64,000 bases of DNA from JANQGH01 sp039177555 (GTDB lineage: Bacteria > Pseudomonadota > Alphaproteobacteria > DSM-16000 > Inquilinaceae), in contig JBCDFV010000014.1 of the NCBI GenBank assembly GCA_039177555.1, positions 1-64,000 on the forward strand, given 5' to 3'. Each line of letters opens with the position of its first letter. Position 1 is the first letter of the stretch. The notes under the pieces are model-generated. The model was not told where the DNA came from and did no database searches. It saw only the letters and a program-made list of their open reading frames with translations. Positions 32,255-41,440 of the stretch are shown here, one piece after another. Made by a program: the position numbers and the translations under genes.

Positions 32255-33831
32255 TCCCCGCCCTGTTGCACCAGACCTGGAAAACAGACCGTATCCCCGA
32301 ACGGTTTCACGCTTACGGGCAAAGCTGGGCGCGGCACAACCCGCGACTAGAACGCAGGCTCTGGACCGACCGCATGCTGCTGGAGTTCGTTGCCGAACAT
32401 TACCCGTCTTTGTTGCCGACCTATTGCGGCTACCAAAACGGCGTCATGCGTGCGGACGCAGCGCGCTACATGTTGCTGCACCATTTTGGCGGCATCTACG
32501 CCGATATCGACTGTGAATGCGTGGCCCCGCTCGACCCGCTCTTGGCCGAGGATCGCGTTGTTCTCTGCCGCGAACCGGACCTGCATGCCAAGGATCACGA
32601 TGCGGCCCGTCACCTGCCCTATCTGTTATTCAACGGCGCCATGGCGAGCCCGCCGGGGCATCCGTTTTGGCGCGCCGTGCTCGACCTATTGCCGCGCCTG
32701 GCCGACAACAAGTCGGTGTTGGACGCCACCGGCCCCTGCCTGCTGACATCCGCCCAGCTTGCCTACCCCAGGCAGTCTGACCTTGCGGTCCACTCACCAT
32801 CGCTGTTCTGTCCGCTGGATCGCGACGGCAAGGCCGAGGTGCGGGATCGCAACCAGCCGCCGGACCCGACCTACATGGTCCATCACTGGGCCGGCACCTG
32901 GTACAAGGTCGGCGACGGGCTGTCGCTTTGGCGCAGGCTTCGCCGCCGCTTCTACAAGCTGCGCCACATGGCAACCCGGGGGCCGGTCTTGCGGTACGAC
33001 CAGGCGCTGGCCGCCATCGACCCCGCGAGCCTGACGCGACCGCCGCCAAGCGGCGACGCCGTAGCGATCCTGGTGCCGCTGCGGGACGCTGCTGACCTGA
33101 TCCAGCCCTTTTTGGATACGCTGGACGGGCTCGACTATCCGAAGGACCGGATAAAGCTCGTCTTTTGCGAAGGGGACAGCCGCGACGACAGTTGGCAGCG
33201 GCTGCGGCAGGCCGTTGCGCCCTTGGAGGGTCGATATCGGGGCATCACGCTGCTGCAAAAGCCGCTTGGAAACAGAATCGGCCGAGACCGGCGCACGGCC
33301 CGCAATGTGCAGCGCGCCCGGCGCGGTGGGCTGGCCAAGGTGCGCAACCATCTGATCCGCCAGGGCCTGGACGAGACAGATGACTGGGCCCTTTGGCTGG
33401 ATATCGATGTCTGGCGCTTTCCGCCCGACGTCCTGAACGCGCTGATTACCAGCGGCCGGCGCATCGTCACGCCCAACTGCGTGACCCGGCCCGGCGGGCC
33501 AAGCTTCGACATGAACAGCTTCGTATCCCTGCCTTTCATGGAGGACGACCGCTACTGGAAGGCGCACAAACATGGCCTGTTCCAGCCCAACCGCTACTAC
33601 GCCGAACGGCTCTATCTCAGCGATCTTCGCCACCGGCCGCTGGTCAACCTGCACGGCGTGGGCGGCACCATGCTGCTGGTCGATGCCAACCTGCATCGCG
33701 GGGGCCTTCAGTTTCCGGAGCGGCCCTACCGCAACCTGATAGAGACCGAGGCTTTCGGTGTGCTGGCCCGCGATCTCGGCGTCGTTCCGGCCGGACTGCC
33801 GCAGGTCGAAATCCTGCACGTGCCCTGGTAG
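32251..33831 (+). CDS. Fusion glycosyltransferase: GT32 (Och1-type) domain + Anp1/GT62-like domain
   Basis: 526 residues. Residues 1 to about 225 are GT32-like: IPALLHQTWKTDRIPERF, YQNGVMRADAARYMLLHHFGGIYADIDCECVAPLD, with the DXD in ADIDCE. Residues about 268-526 resemble the Anp1/Mnn9/Van1 family: VAILVPLRDAADLIQPFLDTL, VFCEGDSRDDSW, GGLAKVRNHLIRQGLDETDDWALWLDIDVWRFPPDVL with a second DXD near 382, and RIVTPNCVTRPGGPSFDMNSFV. In fungi GT32 and GT62 both build mannan in the Golgi; here they are one bacterial polypeptide. The likely product is a short glycan on a lipid or surface polymer. It overlaps the previous gene by ATGA. Confidence 0.83.
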   Translation: MIPALLHQTWKTDRIPERFHAYGQSWARHNPRLERRLWTDRMLLEFVAEHYPSLLPTYCGYQNGVMRADAARYMLLHHFGGIYADIDCECVAPLDPLLAEDRVVLCREPDLHAKDHDAARHLPYLLFNGAMASPPGHPFWRAVLDLLPRLADNKSVLDATGPCLLTSAQLAYPRQSDLAVHSPSLFCPLDRDGKAEVRDRNQPPDPTYMVHHWAGTWYKVGDGLSLWRRLRRRFYKLRHMATRGPVLRYDQALAAIDPASLTRPPPSGDAVAILVPLRDAADLIQPFLDTLDGLDYPKDRIKLVFCEGDSRDDSWQRLRQAVAPLEGRYRGITLLQKPLGNRIGRDRRTARNVQRARRGGLAKVRNHLIRQGLDETDDWALWLDIDVWRFPPDVLNALITSGRRIVTPNCVTRPGGPSFDMNSFVSLPFMEDDRYWKAHKHGLFQPNRYYAERLYLSDLRHRPLVNLHGVGGTMLLVDANLHRGGLQFPERPYRNLIETEAFGVLARDLGVVPAGLPQVEILHVPW

Positions 33832-33907
33832 CGGCCGCCGCGCCGCCGGCCACTAATGTGACGAGGCGTAGTACTCGGACACCTGCGCCGCCGAAGGCGG
33901 CGACACT

Positions 33908-33938
33908 GCCGGCGGTTTTGACAACCGTCAACGCCGGC
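33908..33938. other. Hairpin after the glycosyltransferase genes
   Basis: GCCGGCG ... CGCCGGC (7 bp) enclosing TTGAC-aacc-GTCAA (5 bp) with a 3-base bulge. It lies about 80 bases after the fusion glycosyltransferase gene and ahead of the secreted hydrolase gene. No T-run follows on either strand, so it is at best a weak terminator or a processing/stability element. Confidence 0.4.
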
Positions 33939-34030
33939 CCTGGCGCAGCCCTTTGTCGCAACTGTTGCCGACAGTGCAGCGATCGCGCACACTTCCGGCT
34001 TCCCAAAGCCCCACCCGGAGACCGCGCAAC

Positions 34031-34975
34031 ATGCCCAACCGTTTGTCCATCACCGCCCTTGCCGTCGCCCTTCTAGCGGTTCCGGGCCTTGCCGCGGCAC
34101 AGGGCAGTCCGGCACTCGACGCGGCGCGGCAGGAACTTGCGTCGGCTGCGACCGGTTCCTATGACGAGAACATCGTGGTTTTCGCGGTGGAGGGGGAGAA
34201 TGTCGTCGGTACGCTGGCGATGCCGGAGACGGATGCGCCGCCGCCGGTGGCCTTGCTGCTGCACGGGTTTTCGGGCAATCGCGACGAACTGCCGGTGACC
34301 GACACGGAAGAAGGCGTGTTCCAGCGCACCGCCCGCCTATTGGCCGAACGCGGCATCGCCAGCCTGCGCATCGATTTCCGCGGCTCCGGCGACAGCGACG
34401 GCGCCTGGGAGGATACGACGTTCACCCGCCAGATCACCGACGCCATGGCCGCCATCGACCTGTTGGCCGAACACGAGTCCGTCGACAGCGACCGCATCGG
34501 CCTGGTGGGCTGGAGCCAGGGCGGGTTGGTCGCCGCCGCGGCGGCCCAGCACCCGTCGGTCGCCTCCACCGTGTTGTGGGCGCCGGCCGCGACGCCGGCT
34601 GCCAACTTCACCTTCCTGCTCGGCCCCGAAGCGGTTGCCGAGGGCCTGGCGGCGGGCGACGAGATCGTCATGGCCGAACTGCCCTGGGGCGCCACCACCA
34701 GCCTGCGCGGTAGCTTTTTCGAGGAACTGTTCGTGGTCAACCCGGTCGCCGAGATCGCGGCCTATGACGGGCCGCTTCTGGTCATCGTCGGGTCCCGCGA
34801 CGACGTGGTCTTCCCCCAGCCCCAATCCGGCGCCCTGTTCCTCCGCTACCATGACGGCCCGGAAGAACTCCTCCTGCTCGACACCGACCATGTCTGGGAC
34901 GCCTTCTCAGGCCCCGACATGGTCGACCAGATGGCGTTCTGGACCGGGGCGTGGTTGGGCATGACGATGGACTAA
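34031..34975 (+). CDS. Exported alpha/beta hydrolase
   Basis: 314 residues. Signal peptide MPNRLSITALAVALLAVPGLAAAQG, cleavage near residue 24. The hydrolase part shows PPVALLLHGFSGNRDELP (oxyanion strand), LRIDFRGSGDSDG, the nucleophile elbow GLVGWSQGGLVAA (Ser near residue 160), Asp in VIVGSRDDVVFP and His in LLLDTDHVWDAF: a complete Ser-Asp-His triad. It belongs to the BAAT/DLH-like esterase group and acts in the periplasm on an unknown ester. The start at 34031 fits the signal peptide; the frame is open to 33953. A terminator follows directly. Confidence 0.87.
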   Translation: MPNRLSITALAVALLAVPGLAAAQGSPALDAARQELASAATGSYDENIVVFAVEGENVVGTLAMPETDAPPPVALLLHGFSGNRDELPVTDTEEGVFQRTARLLAERGIASLRIDFRGSGDSDGAWEDTTFTRQITDAMAAIDLLAEHESVDSDRIGLVGWSQGGLVAAAAAQHPSVASTVLWAPAATPAANFTFLLGPEAVAEGLAAGDEIVMAELPWGATTSLRGSFFEELFVVNPVAEIAAYDGPLLVIVGSRDDVVFPQPQSGALFLRYHDGPEELLLLDTDHVWDAFSGPDMVDQMAFWTGAWLGMTMD

Positions 34976-35027
34976 GGGCGCCGACTCGACCAGGCCGCGT
35001 GGTCGCATCGGCGCGGCGCCCCCTTTT
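34976..35027 (+). terminator. Branched intrinsic terminator after the hydrolase gene
   Basis: Begins right after the TAA stop. Outer pairing GGGCGCC / GGCGCCC, inner perfect stem CGACCA-ggccgcg-TGGTCG, then CCTTTT (T-run at 35024-35027). It marks the end of the GC-rich block just before the AT-rich HAD gene. Confidence 0.75.
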
Positions 35028-35098
35028 AGTATAACTTCTTTGCGTGTAATGATGATTCTAGTCTACTTATTCGATGTACCACCAAGCTAAAGGTCATT

Positions 35099-35938
35099 GT
35101 GGTCGTGACTGATCTCAAGAGAACGGCGCTTGTCTACGACTTTGACGGAACACTGGCACGAGGAAACCTCCAAGAGCATAGCTTCATTCCCGAATTGCAG
35201 ATCTCGCACGCCGACTTCTGGGCCGAAGTCAAAGCTAGAACGAAAGACAAAGATGCAGACGAGATACTTGTCTACATGCATCTGATGCTTGAGAAGGCGC
35301 GTGATAGAGGCACGCCAATTACAGCAGAAGAACTAAAGCGCCACGGCGAGCAGGCGCAGCTTTTTCCGGGCTTGTCAGGGAATGCCTGGTTCAAACGAAT
35401 AGATCAGCACGCTGAAACTGTCGGCCTTGCACTGGAACACTACATAGTCTCTTCGGGTGTCTACGAAATGATACTTGGCTGCCCTATTCACCGGGCATTC
35501 CGTAAAATTTTTGCTTCGAAGTTCATTTATGAGAACGGAATGGCTTCCTGGCCGGGTGTTGGAATCAACTACACAACCAAGACTCAATACCTGTTTCGTA
35601 TCAACAAAGGTATTGACAATCACTGGGACAACGACCGCATCAACAGTTACGTCCCCCAAAGCGAACGCCCCATTCCCTTCAACCGAATGGTCTTTTTTGG
35701 CGACGGGGATACTGATATTCCCGCAATGAAAATGCTCACCTACCAAGGGGGGCATGCAGTTGCCGTTTACGACCCATCTCGCTCAGCTAGCGACCTTTCA
35801 AAGATCCACCGACTGATCTCTGACGGACGGGTCGAGTTTGTCGCGCCGGCCGACTACGAAGAAAAGTCGCAGCTTGACATCATCGTTAAGGGGATTCTGG
35901 GTCGAATAGCTCGAGTTGCCAACTCTGAGCTCAATTAA
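35099..35938 (+). CDS. HAD family phosphatase in an AT-rich, probably acquired segment
   Basis: 279 residues, start GTG at 35099 (AAAGG 5 bases upstream; another GTG at 35105 is possible). HAD motif I YDFDGTLARGN has the two Asp near residues 14 and 16, motif II is the Ser in YIVSSGVYEM, and motif IV is VFFGDGDTDIPAMKMLTYQGG. The layout is like phosphoserine-phosphatase-type HADs with an inserted helical cap. The composition is odd: sampled 60-base lines at 35221 and 35521 are 45% and 47% G+C, against more than 70% in a line at 34501. Codons are correspondingly A/T-ending. It was likely gained horizontally. Flanks are also AT-rich. Substrate unknown. Confidence 0.82.
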   Translation: MVVTDLKRTALVYDFDGTLARGNLQEHSFIPELQISHADFWAEVKARTKDKDADEILVYMHLMLEKARDRGTPITAEELKRHGEQAQLFPGLSGNAWFKRIDQHAETVGLALEHYIVSSGVYEMILGCPIHRAFRKIFASKFIYENGMASWPGVGINYTTKTQYLFRINKGIDNHWDNDRINSYVPQSERPIPFNRMVFFGDGDTDIPAMKMLTYQGGHAVAVYDPSRSASDLSKIHRLISDGRVEFVAPADYEEKSQLDIIVKGILGRIARVANSELN

Positions 35939-36069
35939 TCATCAGAGTCGGCGAGAGAGACCTATCGACTTCCCGCCGTCACTTAAGGATAGCCGGATCG
36001 GCATAACTCTCAGGTACTAGGCGCAGCTTGTTCCCGCGACCTATCGAACACGGCCATTCAGACTGGTGA

Positions 36070-37212
36070 TCAAATGCCGTCACCCTCCCGCATCTGCTTC
36101 GCCGCCAGGGCGTAGCCGCCGGCCGCCCCGTCGACGAAATGCATGTGGTTTGAGGTCGTCGCCGAGGGCACGACGCAGGTCATCAGGGCGCTGTCCTGCA
36201 TGTGCAGGCCATAGCGCAGCACACTCTCGCGCTTGGCGGCGTCCAGGATGTCCCGCAGTTTTGCGATCGTTTCGGCGGAACAGTCCACCGTCATCATCAG
36301 CCCGTCGTCGAACTTGCGGTAGTCTGTATTGGCGGCGATTTCTCGGCGGTATCGGTTCGGATCGAAGCGGCCGATGCGCAGGCCGAGCTTGAAGACAAGC
36401 CAACTGATGGCGTTGATCAATCGCAGGTTAAGTCGGCGGCGGAACAGGGACTGGCCGCGTCGGGCGACCCGAGACTGCAGTGTAGCCGCCCCCGTCGGCC
36501 AGCCGACATCCGGGCCTTGCACGGGCACCGGGTTCAGGGAGCCTGTGCTTTCCAGCAAAACAACGACGTCCGCGACGATCGCGGCGAAGCGTTCGCGGTC
36601 GGCGTCGGGCAGAGGCTTCACGATCAACGATGCGATCTTGCCGCGCCGAGCGTTGATCGGGCCCCATTGGCAGGACAGGCCGGTCAAATCCGGCTCCTGC
36701 TCCGTCCCCGCCGGCGGGCTTTGGATAGCGCCGTCCTTCAACCGCCGCTCCACCCATCCTAAGCCACCGCCGGTGAACATGGCGTAGCGCACATCGTCGG
36801 AGGCGGACCAGAAGGCCACGGACACGTCGAGACCCGCGGCACGCACCTCATCGACCGCAACCATGCCGACCCGCAGGCGCAGACCGAGGTCACGTTCCGT
36901 CCAGAAAGCGACACGACGCAACGCCTCGGCGGCGATATCGGCCTCCTCCGGCGGTACCGCGAAATGCGCCCCGTCCCCACCGAATGCGAACACGGGCAAA
37001 GCACCGCGTAGCGCATTCGACACCGCGCTGATCGTCGCGGCGCCGGCCAGGTTGACAGCCTTATAGTGCCCATCCTCGATCGCGCCGGTCGAGTTCACGA
37101 CATCGGAAACGCCGACACGCCAGTTGCCCGGCAATGGGGCGTAGTTGGACGGATCGGCCACTTGGGCGAAGTCCTGCAAAACCGGAACCGTGTCCAGCCA
37201 ACCGTCGCCCAC
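36070..37212 (-). CDS. DUF3095 protein, nucleotidyl-cyclase-like
   Basis: 380 residues, the usual length of DUF3095. The N-terminal half resembles class III nucleotidyl cyclases: NWRVGVSDVVNSTGAIEDGHYKAVNLAGA with one metal Asp, and PVFAFGGDGAHFAVPPEEA with the second Asp kept in GGDGA. The C-terminal half is specific to the family (FKLGLRIGRFDPNRYRREIAANTDYRKFDDGLMMTVDCS...). The start is GTG 37212, with AAGG 9 bases upstream; a TTG at 37236 is an alternative. Both metal Asp are present, so it may have cyclase activity, though none is shown for the family. The gene is alone on the minus strand. Confidence 0.85.
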   Translation of the reverse strand: MGDGWLDTVPVLQDFAQVADPSNYAPLPGNWRVGVSDVVNSTGAIEDGHYKAVNLAGAATISAVSNALRGALPVFAFGGDGAHFAVPPEEADIAAEALRRVAFWTERDLGLRLRVGMVAVDEVRAAGLDVSVAFWSASDDVRYAMFTGGGLGWVERRLKDGAIQSPPAGTEQEPDLTGLSCQWGPINARRGKIASLIVKPLPDADRERFAAIVADVVVLLESTGSLNPVPVQGPDVGWPTGAATLQSRVARRGQSLFRRRLNLRLINAISWLVFKLGLRIGRFDPNRYRREIAANTDYRKFDDGLMMTVDCSAETIAKLRDILDAAKRESVLRYGLHMQDSALMTCVVPSATTSNHMHFVDGAAGGYALAAKQMREGDGI

Positions 37213-37494
37213 GGCTTGTCGCCTTCGGTCCAGCAAATCGATCAGCCGGGGCAGATCACGTCGGAAGTGAGGTCACGCATTCCGGCATCGCGGGTGTTCG
37301 GAGGGGGACGGCACGATGCAACGGTTGGCTCCTCATGGTCAGGCGGCACTCGACTGGGCAGATCACAAACTATCATAGCGAACTGCGATCGTTCGGCACT
37401 TTTCCAACCCCAAGGTTGAGACTGCGTCCGCAATGTGCGGCGACCAAGTCTGGATTTCGCACAGACGGCGGGCGGTCTAACCCTCGCGCGCGCC

Positions 37495-38145
37495 CTATTG
37501 CGTATCGGGAGCGGCAGGCATCGTCTGCGCCCCGAGACCGGCGCGATCGAGCACCAGGTCGATAAACGCGCGGGTTTCGGCAAAGGGCGGCACGCCGCCA
37601 TAGCGGGCGACCCGTCCCGGGCCTGCATTGTACGCGGCGAGCGCAAGATCGACGTTGCCAAAATAGGCCAGTTGCATCGTCAGATAGCGCGCCGCGCCGT
37701 GCAGGTTCGAGACCGGCTCGAACGGATCGGCAACGCCCAGATCCGCAGCGGTTTCCGGCATAAGCTGCCCCAGCCCGATCGCGCCGGCCGGCGACACGGC
37801 GTGCGGGTTGAAACCGCTTTCCACACCGATCAGCGCGGAGAACAGGCGCACAAATCCCGGCCGGTCCAACCCCGCCACGCGGACACCTCTGGCGCCCGCA
37901 TGATCCTGCGCCACCGCCTCGGCGAGACGACGGTATTCAGACCGCGGCCCAACCGGTCCGCGCGGCGCGACTGGAAGGGCTTGGCGCTGTTCCGTCCAAT
38001 CGCGGAACGATTGAATGCCGCTGTCGACGGTGCCGAGGACCGCCAAATTGGCGGCAACCGCGCCCGCCACCACGCAGCAGCCGACCACGACCGCTGTGAA
38101 CCCTTCGCCTAGGGCTTTGCTGACAAGAACCCAGAATTTGACCAT
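37495..38145 (-). CDS. Lytic transglycosylase, SLT domain
   Basis: 216 residues. An N-terminal membrane anchor or signal (GFTAVVVGCCVVAGAVAANLAVL) precedes a type 1 SLT domain: catalytic Glu in ALIGVESGFNPHAVSPAGAIGLGQLMPETAADLGV near 110, then LHGAARYL and LALAAYNAGPGRVARYGGVPPFAETRAFI. It cleaves the glycan strands of peptidoglycan in the periplasm, giving anhydro-muropeptides. The size is that of short stand-alone SLT enzymes seen next to conjugation or type IV systems, but none is nearby. Initiation at 38145 has no clear ribosome site. Confidence 0.92.
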   Translation of the reverse strand: MVKFWVLVSKALGEGFTAVVVGCCVVAGAVAANLAVLGTVDSGIQSFRDWTEQRQALPVAPRGPVGPRSEYRRLAEAVAQDHAGARGVRVAGLDRPGFVRLFSALIGVESGFNPHAVSPAGAIGLGQLMPETAADLGVADPFEPVSNLHGAARYLTMQLAYFGNVDLALAAYNAGPGRVARYGGVPPFAETRAFIDLVLDRAGLGAQTMPAAPDTQ

Positions 38146-38437
38146 CGAGAAGGCCGCAGAATACCTACCAATGAGTTAATCCAAACGAGTTGAATGGGAC
38201 AGGGATAACACGGCCAACAGACGGATGCAGCGATTCATCCCGAAGATCGGCCGGCCTTGACGACAGCGCCCAACGGCCAGCGGCTCGCGCGCCATTCGCC
38301 TTGCAAGTCCCCATCGTCTTTGAAGCGTCACGGGACTGTCGTGCGGGCGTAATGGTGCCCGGCTACACGTGCCCGCTCTCGGCGAGGGCGCAGGGCGTTT
38401 CTCGCCACCCCCTATCAACCTTTCCCGAGGCACCCGC

Positions 38438-39817
38438 ATGAGGCTCTCCCTTTCCCGCACGGTTTCGACGAGCGCGCTCGCCCTGGCGCTGGGCACCCTG
38501 CCCGCTCTGGCCCAAGAGCAATTCCCGGCGACCCTGGCCGGTCACGCCATGCTGCCAGCCGCCACCTTCGCGCCGGCACCGGCTGACGCGCCGGTCTACT
38601 TCCAGACCTCCGGCCGCTTTACCGGACCGGGCAATCAGCGTGACGACAGCCTTTACACCCGCGAGGGCCAGACCTGGCTGTCGGCCGAAGGCGCGCCGCG
38701 CACCACGGGCATGTATCTGCCGTTCGTCGGCCAACCGGTGCAGGGCTTCTCCGGCATCTCAACCCTGGATGACGGCACCTATCTCGTCCTGACCGACAAC
38801 GGCTTCGGCAGCCAGCGCAACAGCGCCGACACGCTGTTGATGTTCCATCAGGTGGCGCCGGATTGGGACAGCGGACGCGCGGCCCTGTTGGAGACGATCT
38901 TCCTCAGCGATCCGAACCACGTGCTGCCCTTCCCGATCGTCACCGAAGTGACGGACACGCGCTATCTTACCGGTGCGGATTTCGACCTTGAGAGCATCCA
39001 GCCGGTCGGCGACTGGATCTGGTTCGGCGAGGAGTTCGGGCCGTACATCTTCGCCACCAACCAGGCTGGCGAGGTCGTCGCCTTCTTCCAGACGGAGGTT
39101 GGCGGCGAAATCGTGCACAGCCCGGACAGCCACCATCTGTCGGCCCCGTCAGCGCCGGCCCACCTGCCGTTCGATGTCCGGCGCAGCCGTGGCTTCGAGG
39201 GCATGGCCGCCTCCGTCGACGGCACCATGCTCTACCCGATGTTCGAGGCGCCGCTGTTGGACCCGGAGACGGGAGAGGCGGAAACCCAGGACGGCGTGCC
39301 GTTCGTGCGCGTGCTGGAGTTCGACATCGCCGATCAGACCTTCACCGGCAACGAGCATCGCGTGCGCTTCGACGCGCCGAATCATTTCGTCGGTGACTTC
39401 AACATGATCAGCGACACCCACGGCCTGTACATCGAACGCGACGGCGGCGAAGGCGATCCGCGCCTGGCCTGCACCGGCGAGCCGACGGTCGACTGCTTCA
39501 ACGCGCCGGCGGAGTACAAGCGCGTCTGGCTGCTCGATTTCGGCGCCACCGACGCGGACGGTTTCGTCCAGCGCCTGGGCTATGTCGACCTTTTGGACAT
39601 CGCCGATCAGGATGGCGTCGCCCTGCACGGCACGATCGACGGCGTGTTCACCTTCCCCATGGTGACGATCGAGGATGTCGACATGGTTGACGCGGATCAC
39701 ATCATCGTCGCCAACGACAACAACCTGCCCTACTCCACCGGTCGGGCCCACGGGCAGGCGGACCACAACGAGTTCATCCTGCTTTATGTACCGGAGTTCC
39801 TAGCGCAGATTCAGTAG
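38438..39817 (+). CDS. Exported esterase-like phytase (PF13449) family protein
   Basis: 459 residues. Signal peptide MRLSLSRTVSTSALALALGTLPALAQ, then the PF13449 domain: PVQGFSGISTLDDGTYLVLTDNGFGSQRNSADTLLMFHQV, DFDLESIQPVGDWIWFGEEFGPYIFATNQAGEVV, and GFEGMAASVDGTMLYPMFEAPL, which are repeated beta-propeller-like strands with acidic metal-binding residues. GAGG 8 bases before the ATG sets the start. Family members are annotated as phytase-like or esterase-like; activity on phosphate esters is possible but unproven. It precedes a DUF3179 gene by 196 bases on the same strand. Confidence 0.87.
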   Translation: MRLSLSRTVSTSALALALGTLPALAQEQFPATLAGHAMLPAATFAPAPADAPVYFQTSGRFTGPGNQRDDSLYTREGQTWLSAEGAPRTTGMYLPFVGQPVQGFSGISTLDDGTYLVLTDNGFGSQRNSADTLLMFHQVAPDWDSGRAALLETIFLSDPNHVLPFPIVTEVTDTRYLTGADFDLESIQPVGDWIWFGEEFGPYIFATNQAGEVVAFFQTEVGGEIVHSPDSHHLSAPSAPAHLPFDVRRSRGFEGMAASVDGTMLYPMFEAPLLDPETGEAETQDGVPFVRVLEFDIADQTFTGNEHRVRFDAPNHFVGDFNMISDTHGLYIERDGGEGDPRLACTGEPTVDCFNAPAEYKRVWLLDFGATDADGFVQRLGYVDLLDIADQDGVALHGTIDGVFTFPMVTIEDVDMVDADHIIVANDNNLPYSTGRAHGQADHNEFILLYVPEFLAQIQ

Positions 39818-40013
39818 ATTATGACGATGAGGGGCCGGGGCTTAACCGCCCTGGTCCCCTTGTTGACCCCGCGATCAGATCGCAGCGGCGTTCCCAAATC
39901 GGCGCAGCGCCTGAACTATCCTCACAATTCTCAACGAAAGCGTGAGCGGCTCTAGCGCGCCATAGTGGCCATGGGCATCTCAGGATTTGCGTAATGATCG
40001 TGAGGTGCGTCCC

Positions 40014-41435
40014 ATGGGTTGGTCTTCGTCCGTTCGCCAACGCGGACCTGCGTCGCTGAGAAACATTGGCCTTGCGGCCCTTGTCGGAGCCGCCGTCAGC
40101 CTGCCACAAACGGCCGCGGCCCAGCTCAGCGACGAGGAGGCCGCGCGTCACAGTCTGAACCTGGTCGTCGCCGAACCGCGGACGAGTATCAACTCCTTAG
40201 CCGCGCTGGTCGACGAGGGCGACCCGGCGCTTGCCCATTCGATCATCACCGCCATGCGCTTTTCGTGGCTGCCGCCCGGGACCCTGCAAGCGGCGCTGGA
40301 GATCCTCGCTGAAGGCACCTATCCCGCCGGTGACCCGCCGCAAGGCTGGTTCGACTGGGTCTTGTGGCGAGAGCAGACAACCGACGTGCCCGCCCATGCC
40401 AGTTTTCCAGATTTCCAGCGGCGCCTGCTTGCCACCATCGACCCGCGGTTTTTGGACTTCCTGCCCGAGGGCGTGGACCACGAAATCCGGCTGGAGGAGA
40501 TCGCCTGGGGCGGCGTTAGTGTCGACGGCATCCCGGCGCTGACCAATCCGGACCTGATCGACGCGGCGGCGGCCGACTATCTGGCCGGGGACGACCTGGT
40601 CTTTGGCGTCGAGATCAATGGCGATGCGCGCGCCTACCCGCTGCGCATCCTGAATTGGCACGAGATGTTCAACGACGTCATCGGCGGCGTGCCCGTCTCG
40701 CTGGCCTATTGCACGCTCTGTGGCGCCGGTATCCTGTTCGACACCACGGTCGAGGGCTACGACGAGCCGTTCGTCTTCGGCTCGTCCGGCTTTCTCTACC
40801 GCTCCAACAAGCTGATGTACGACACGGCCACGCGCAGCCTGTGGAACCAGTTCACCGGCCGCCCCGTCGTCGGCCCGCTGACCGGGTCGGGCATCGAGCT
40901 GCCGATCCGGCCCGTGGCCATCACCTCCTGGGCCAACTGGCGCGAGCGCCACCCGGACACGCGCGTCCTGTCGCTCGACACCGGCTACCGGCGCGACTAC
41001 ACCCCCGGCGCCGCCTACGGCGAGTACTTCGCCAGTCCGGAACTGATGTTCCCCGCCCTGCTGCGCGACGAAGCGCTGGCGCAGAAGGACTACGTCTTCG
41101 GCATTCGCGCGCCCGGCGGCGCCAAGGCTTGGCCGTTGGAGGCGTTCGAGGGCGGTGCCGTGATCAACGACCGGGTCGGCTTCGTCGATGTGGTGCTGAT
41201 CGGCGACGCGGATACGCGGACCGTGCGCGCCTATCGTCGCGATGACACGGAATTCGCCGCAGAGGGCAACAGCCTCGACAGGTTAACCGGTGATGGCACG
41301 GGCTGGACGGTTACGGAGGACGCGCTGGTCGCCGACGACGGAAGGACCCTACCGCGGGAACCCGGTCATGTCGCCTTTTGGTTCGCCTGGGCCGGCTATC
41401 TGCGCGATGCGGAGCTTTACGAGGTCCCGGAGTAG
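40014..41435 (+). CDS. DUF3179 domain-containing exported protein
   Basis: 473 residues. A signal peptide (LRNIGLAALVGAAVSLPQTAAAQ) is followed by the DUF3179 domain: VFGVEINGDARAYPLRILNWHEMFND, the conserved Cys-containing VSLAYCTLCGAGILFD, SGFLYRSNKLMYDTATRSLWNQFTGRPVVGPL and GYRRDYTPGAAYGEYF. The two Cys and His resemble a redox or metal site, but no function is established for the family. The start at 40014 has GAGG about 9 bases upstream; the frame is open to 39987. Its stop is 5 bases from the convergent PBP4 stop. Confidence 0.88.
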   Translation: MGWSSSVRQRGPASLRNIGLAALVGAAVSLPQTAAAQLSDEEAARHSLNLVVAEPRTSINSLAALVDEGDPALAHSIITAMRFSWLPPGTLQAALEILAEGTYPAGDPPQGWFDWVLWREQTTDVPAHASFPDFQRRLLATIDPRFLDFLPEGVDHEIRLEEIAWGGVSVDGIPALTNPDLIDAAAADYLAGDDLVFGVEINGDARAYPLRILNWHEMFNDVIGGVPVSLAYCTLCGAGILFDTTVEGYDEPFVFGSSGFLYRSNKLMYDTATRSLWNQFTGRPVVGPLTGSGIELPIRPVAITSWANWRERHPDTRVLSLDTGYRRDYTPGAAYGEYFASPELMFPALLRDEALAQKDYVFGIRAPGGAKAWPLEAFEGGAVINDRVGFVDVVLIGDADTRTVRAYRRDDTEFAAEGNSLDRLTGDGTGWTVTEDALVADDGRTLPREPGHVAFWFAWAGYLRDAELYEVPE

Positions 41436-41440
41436 GCCCT

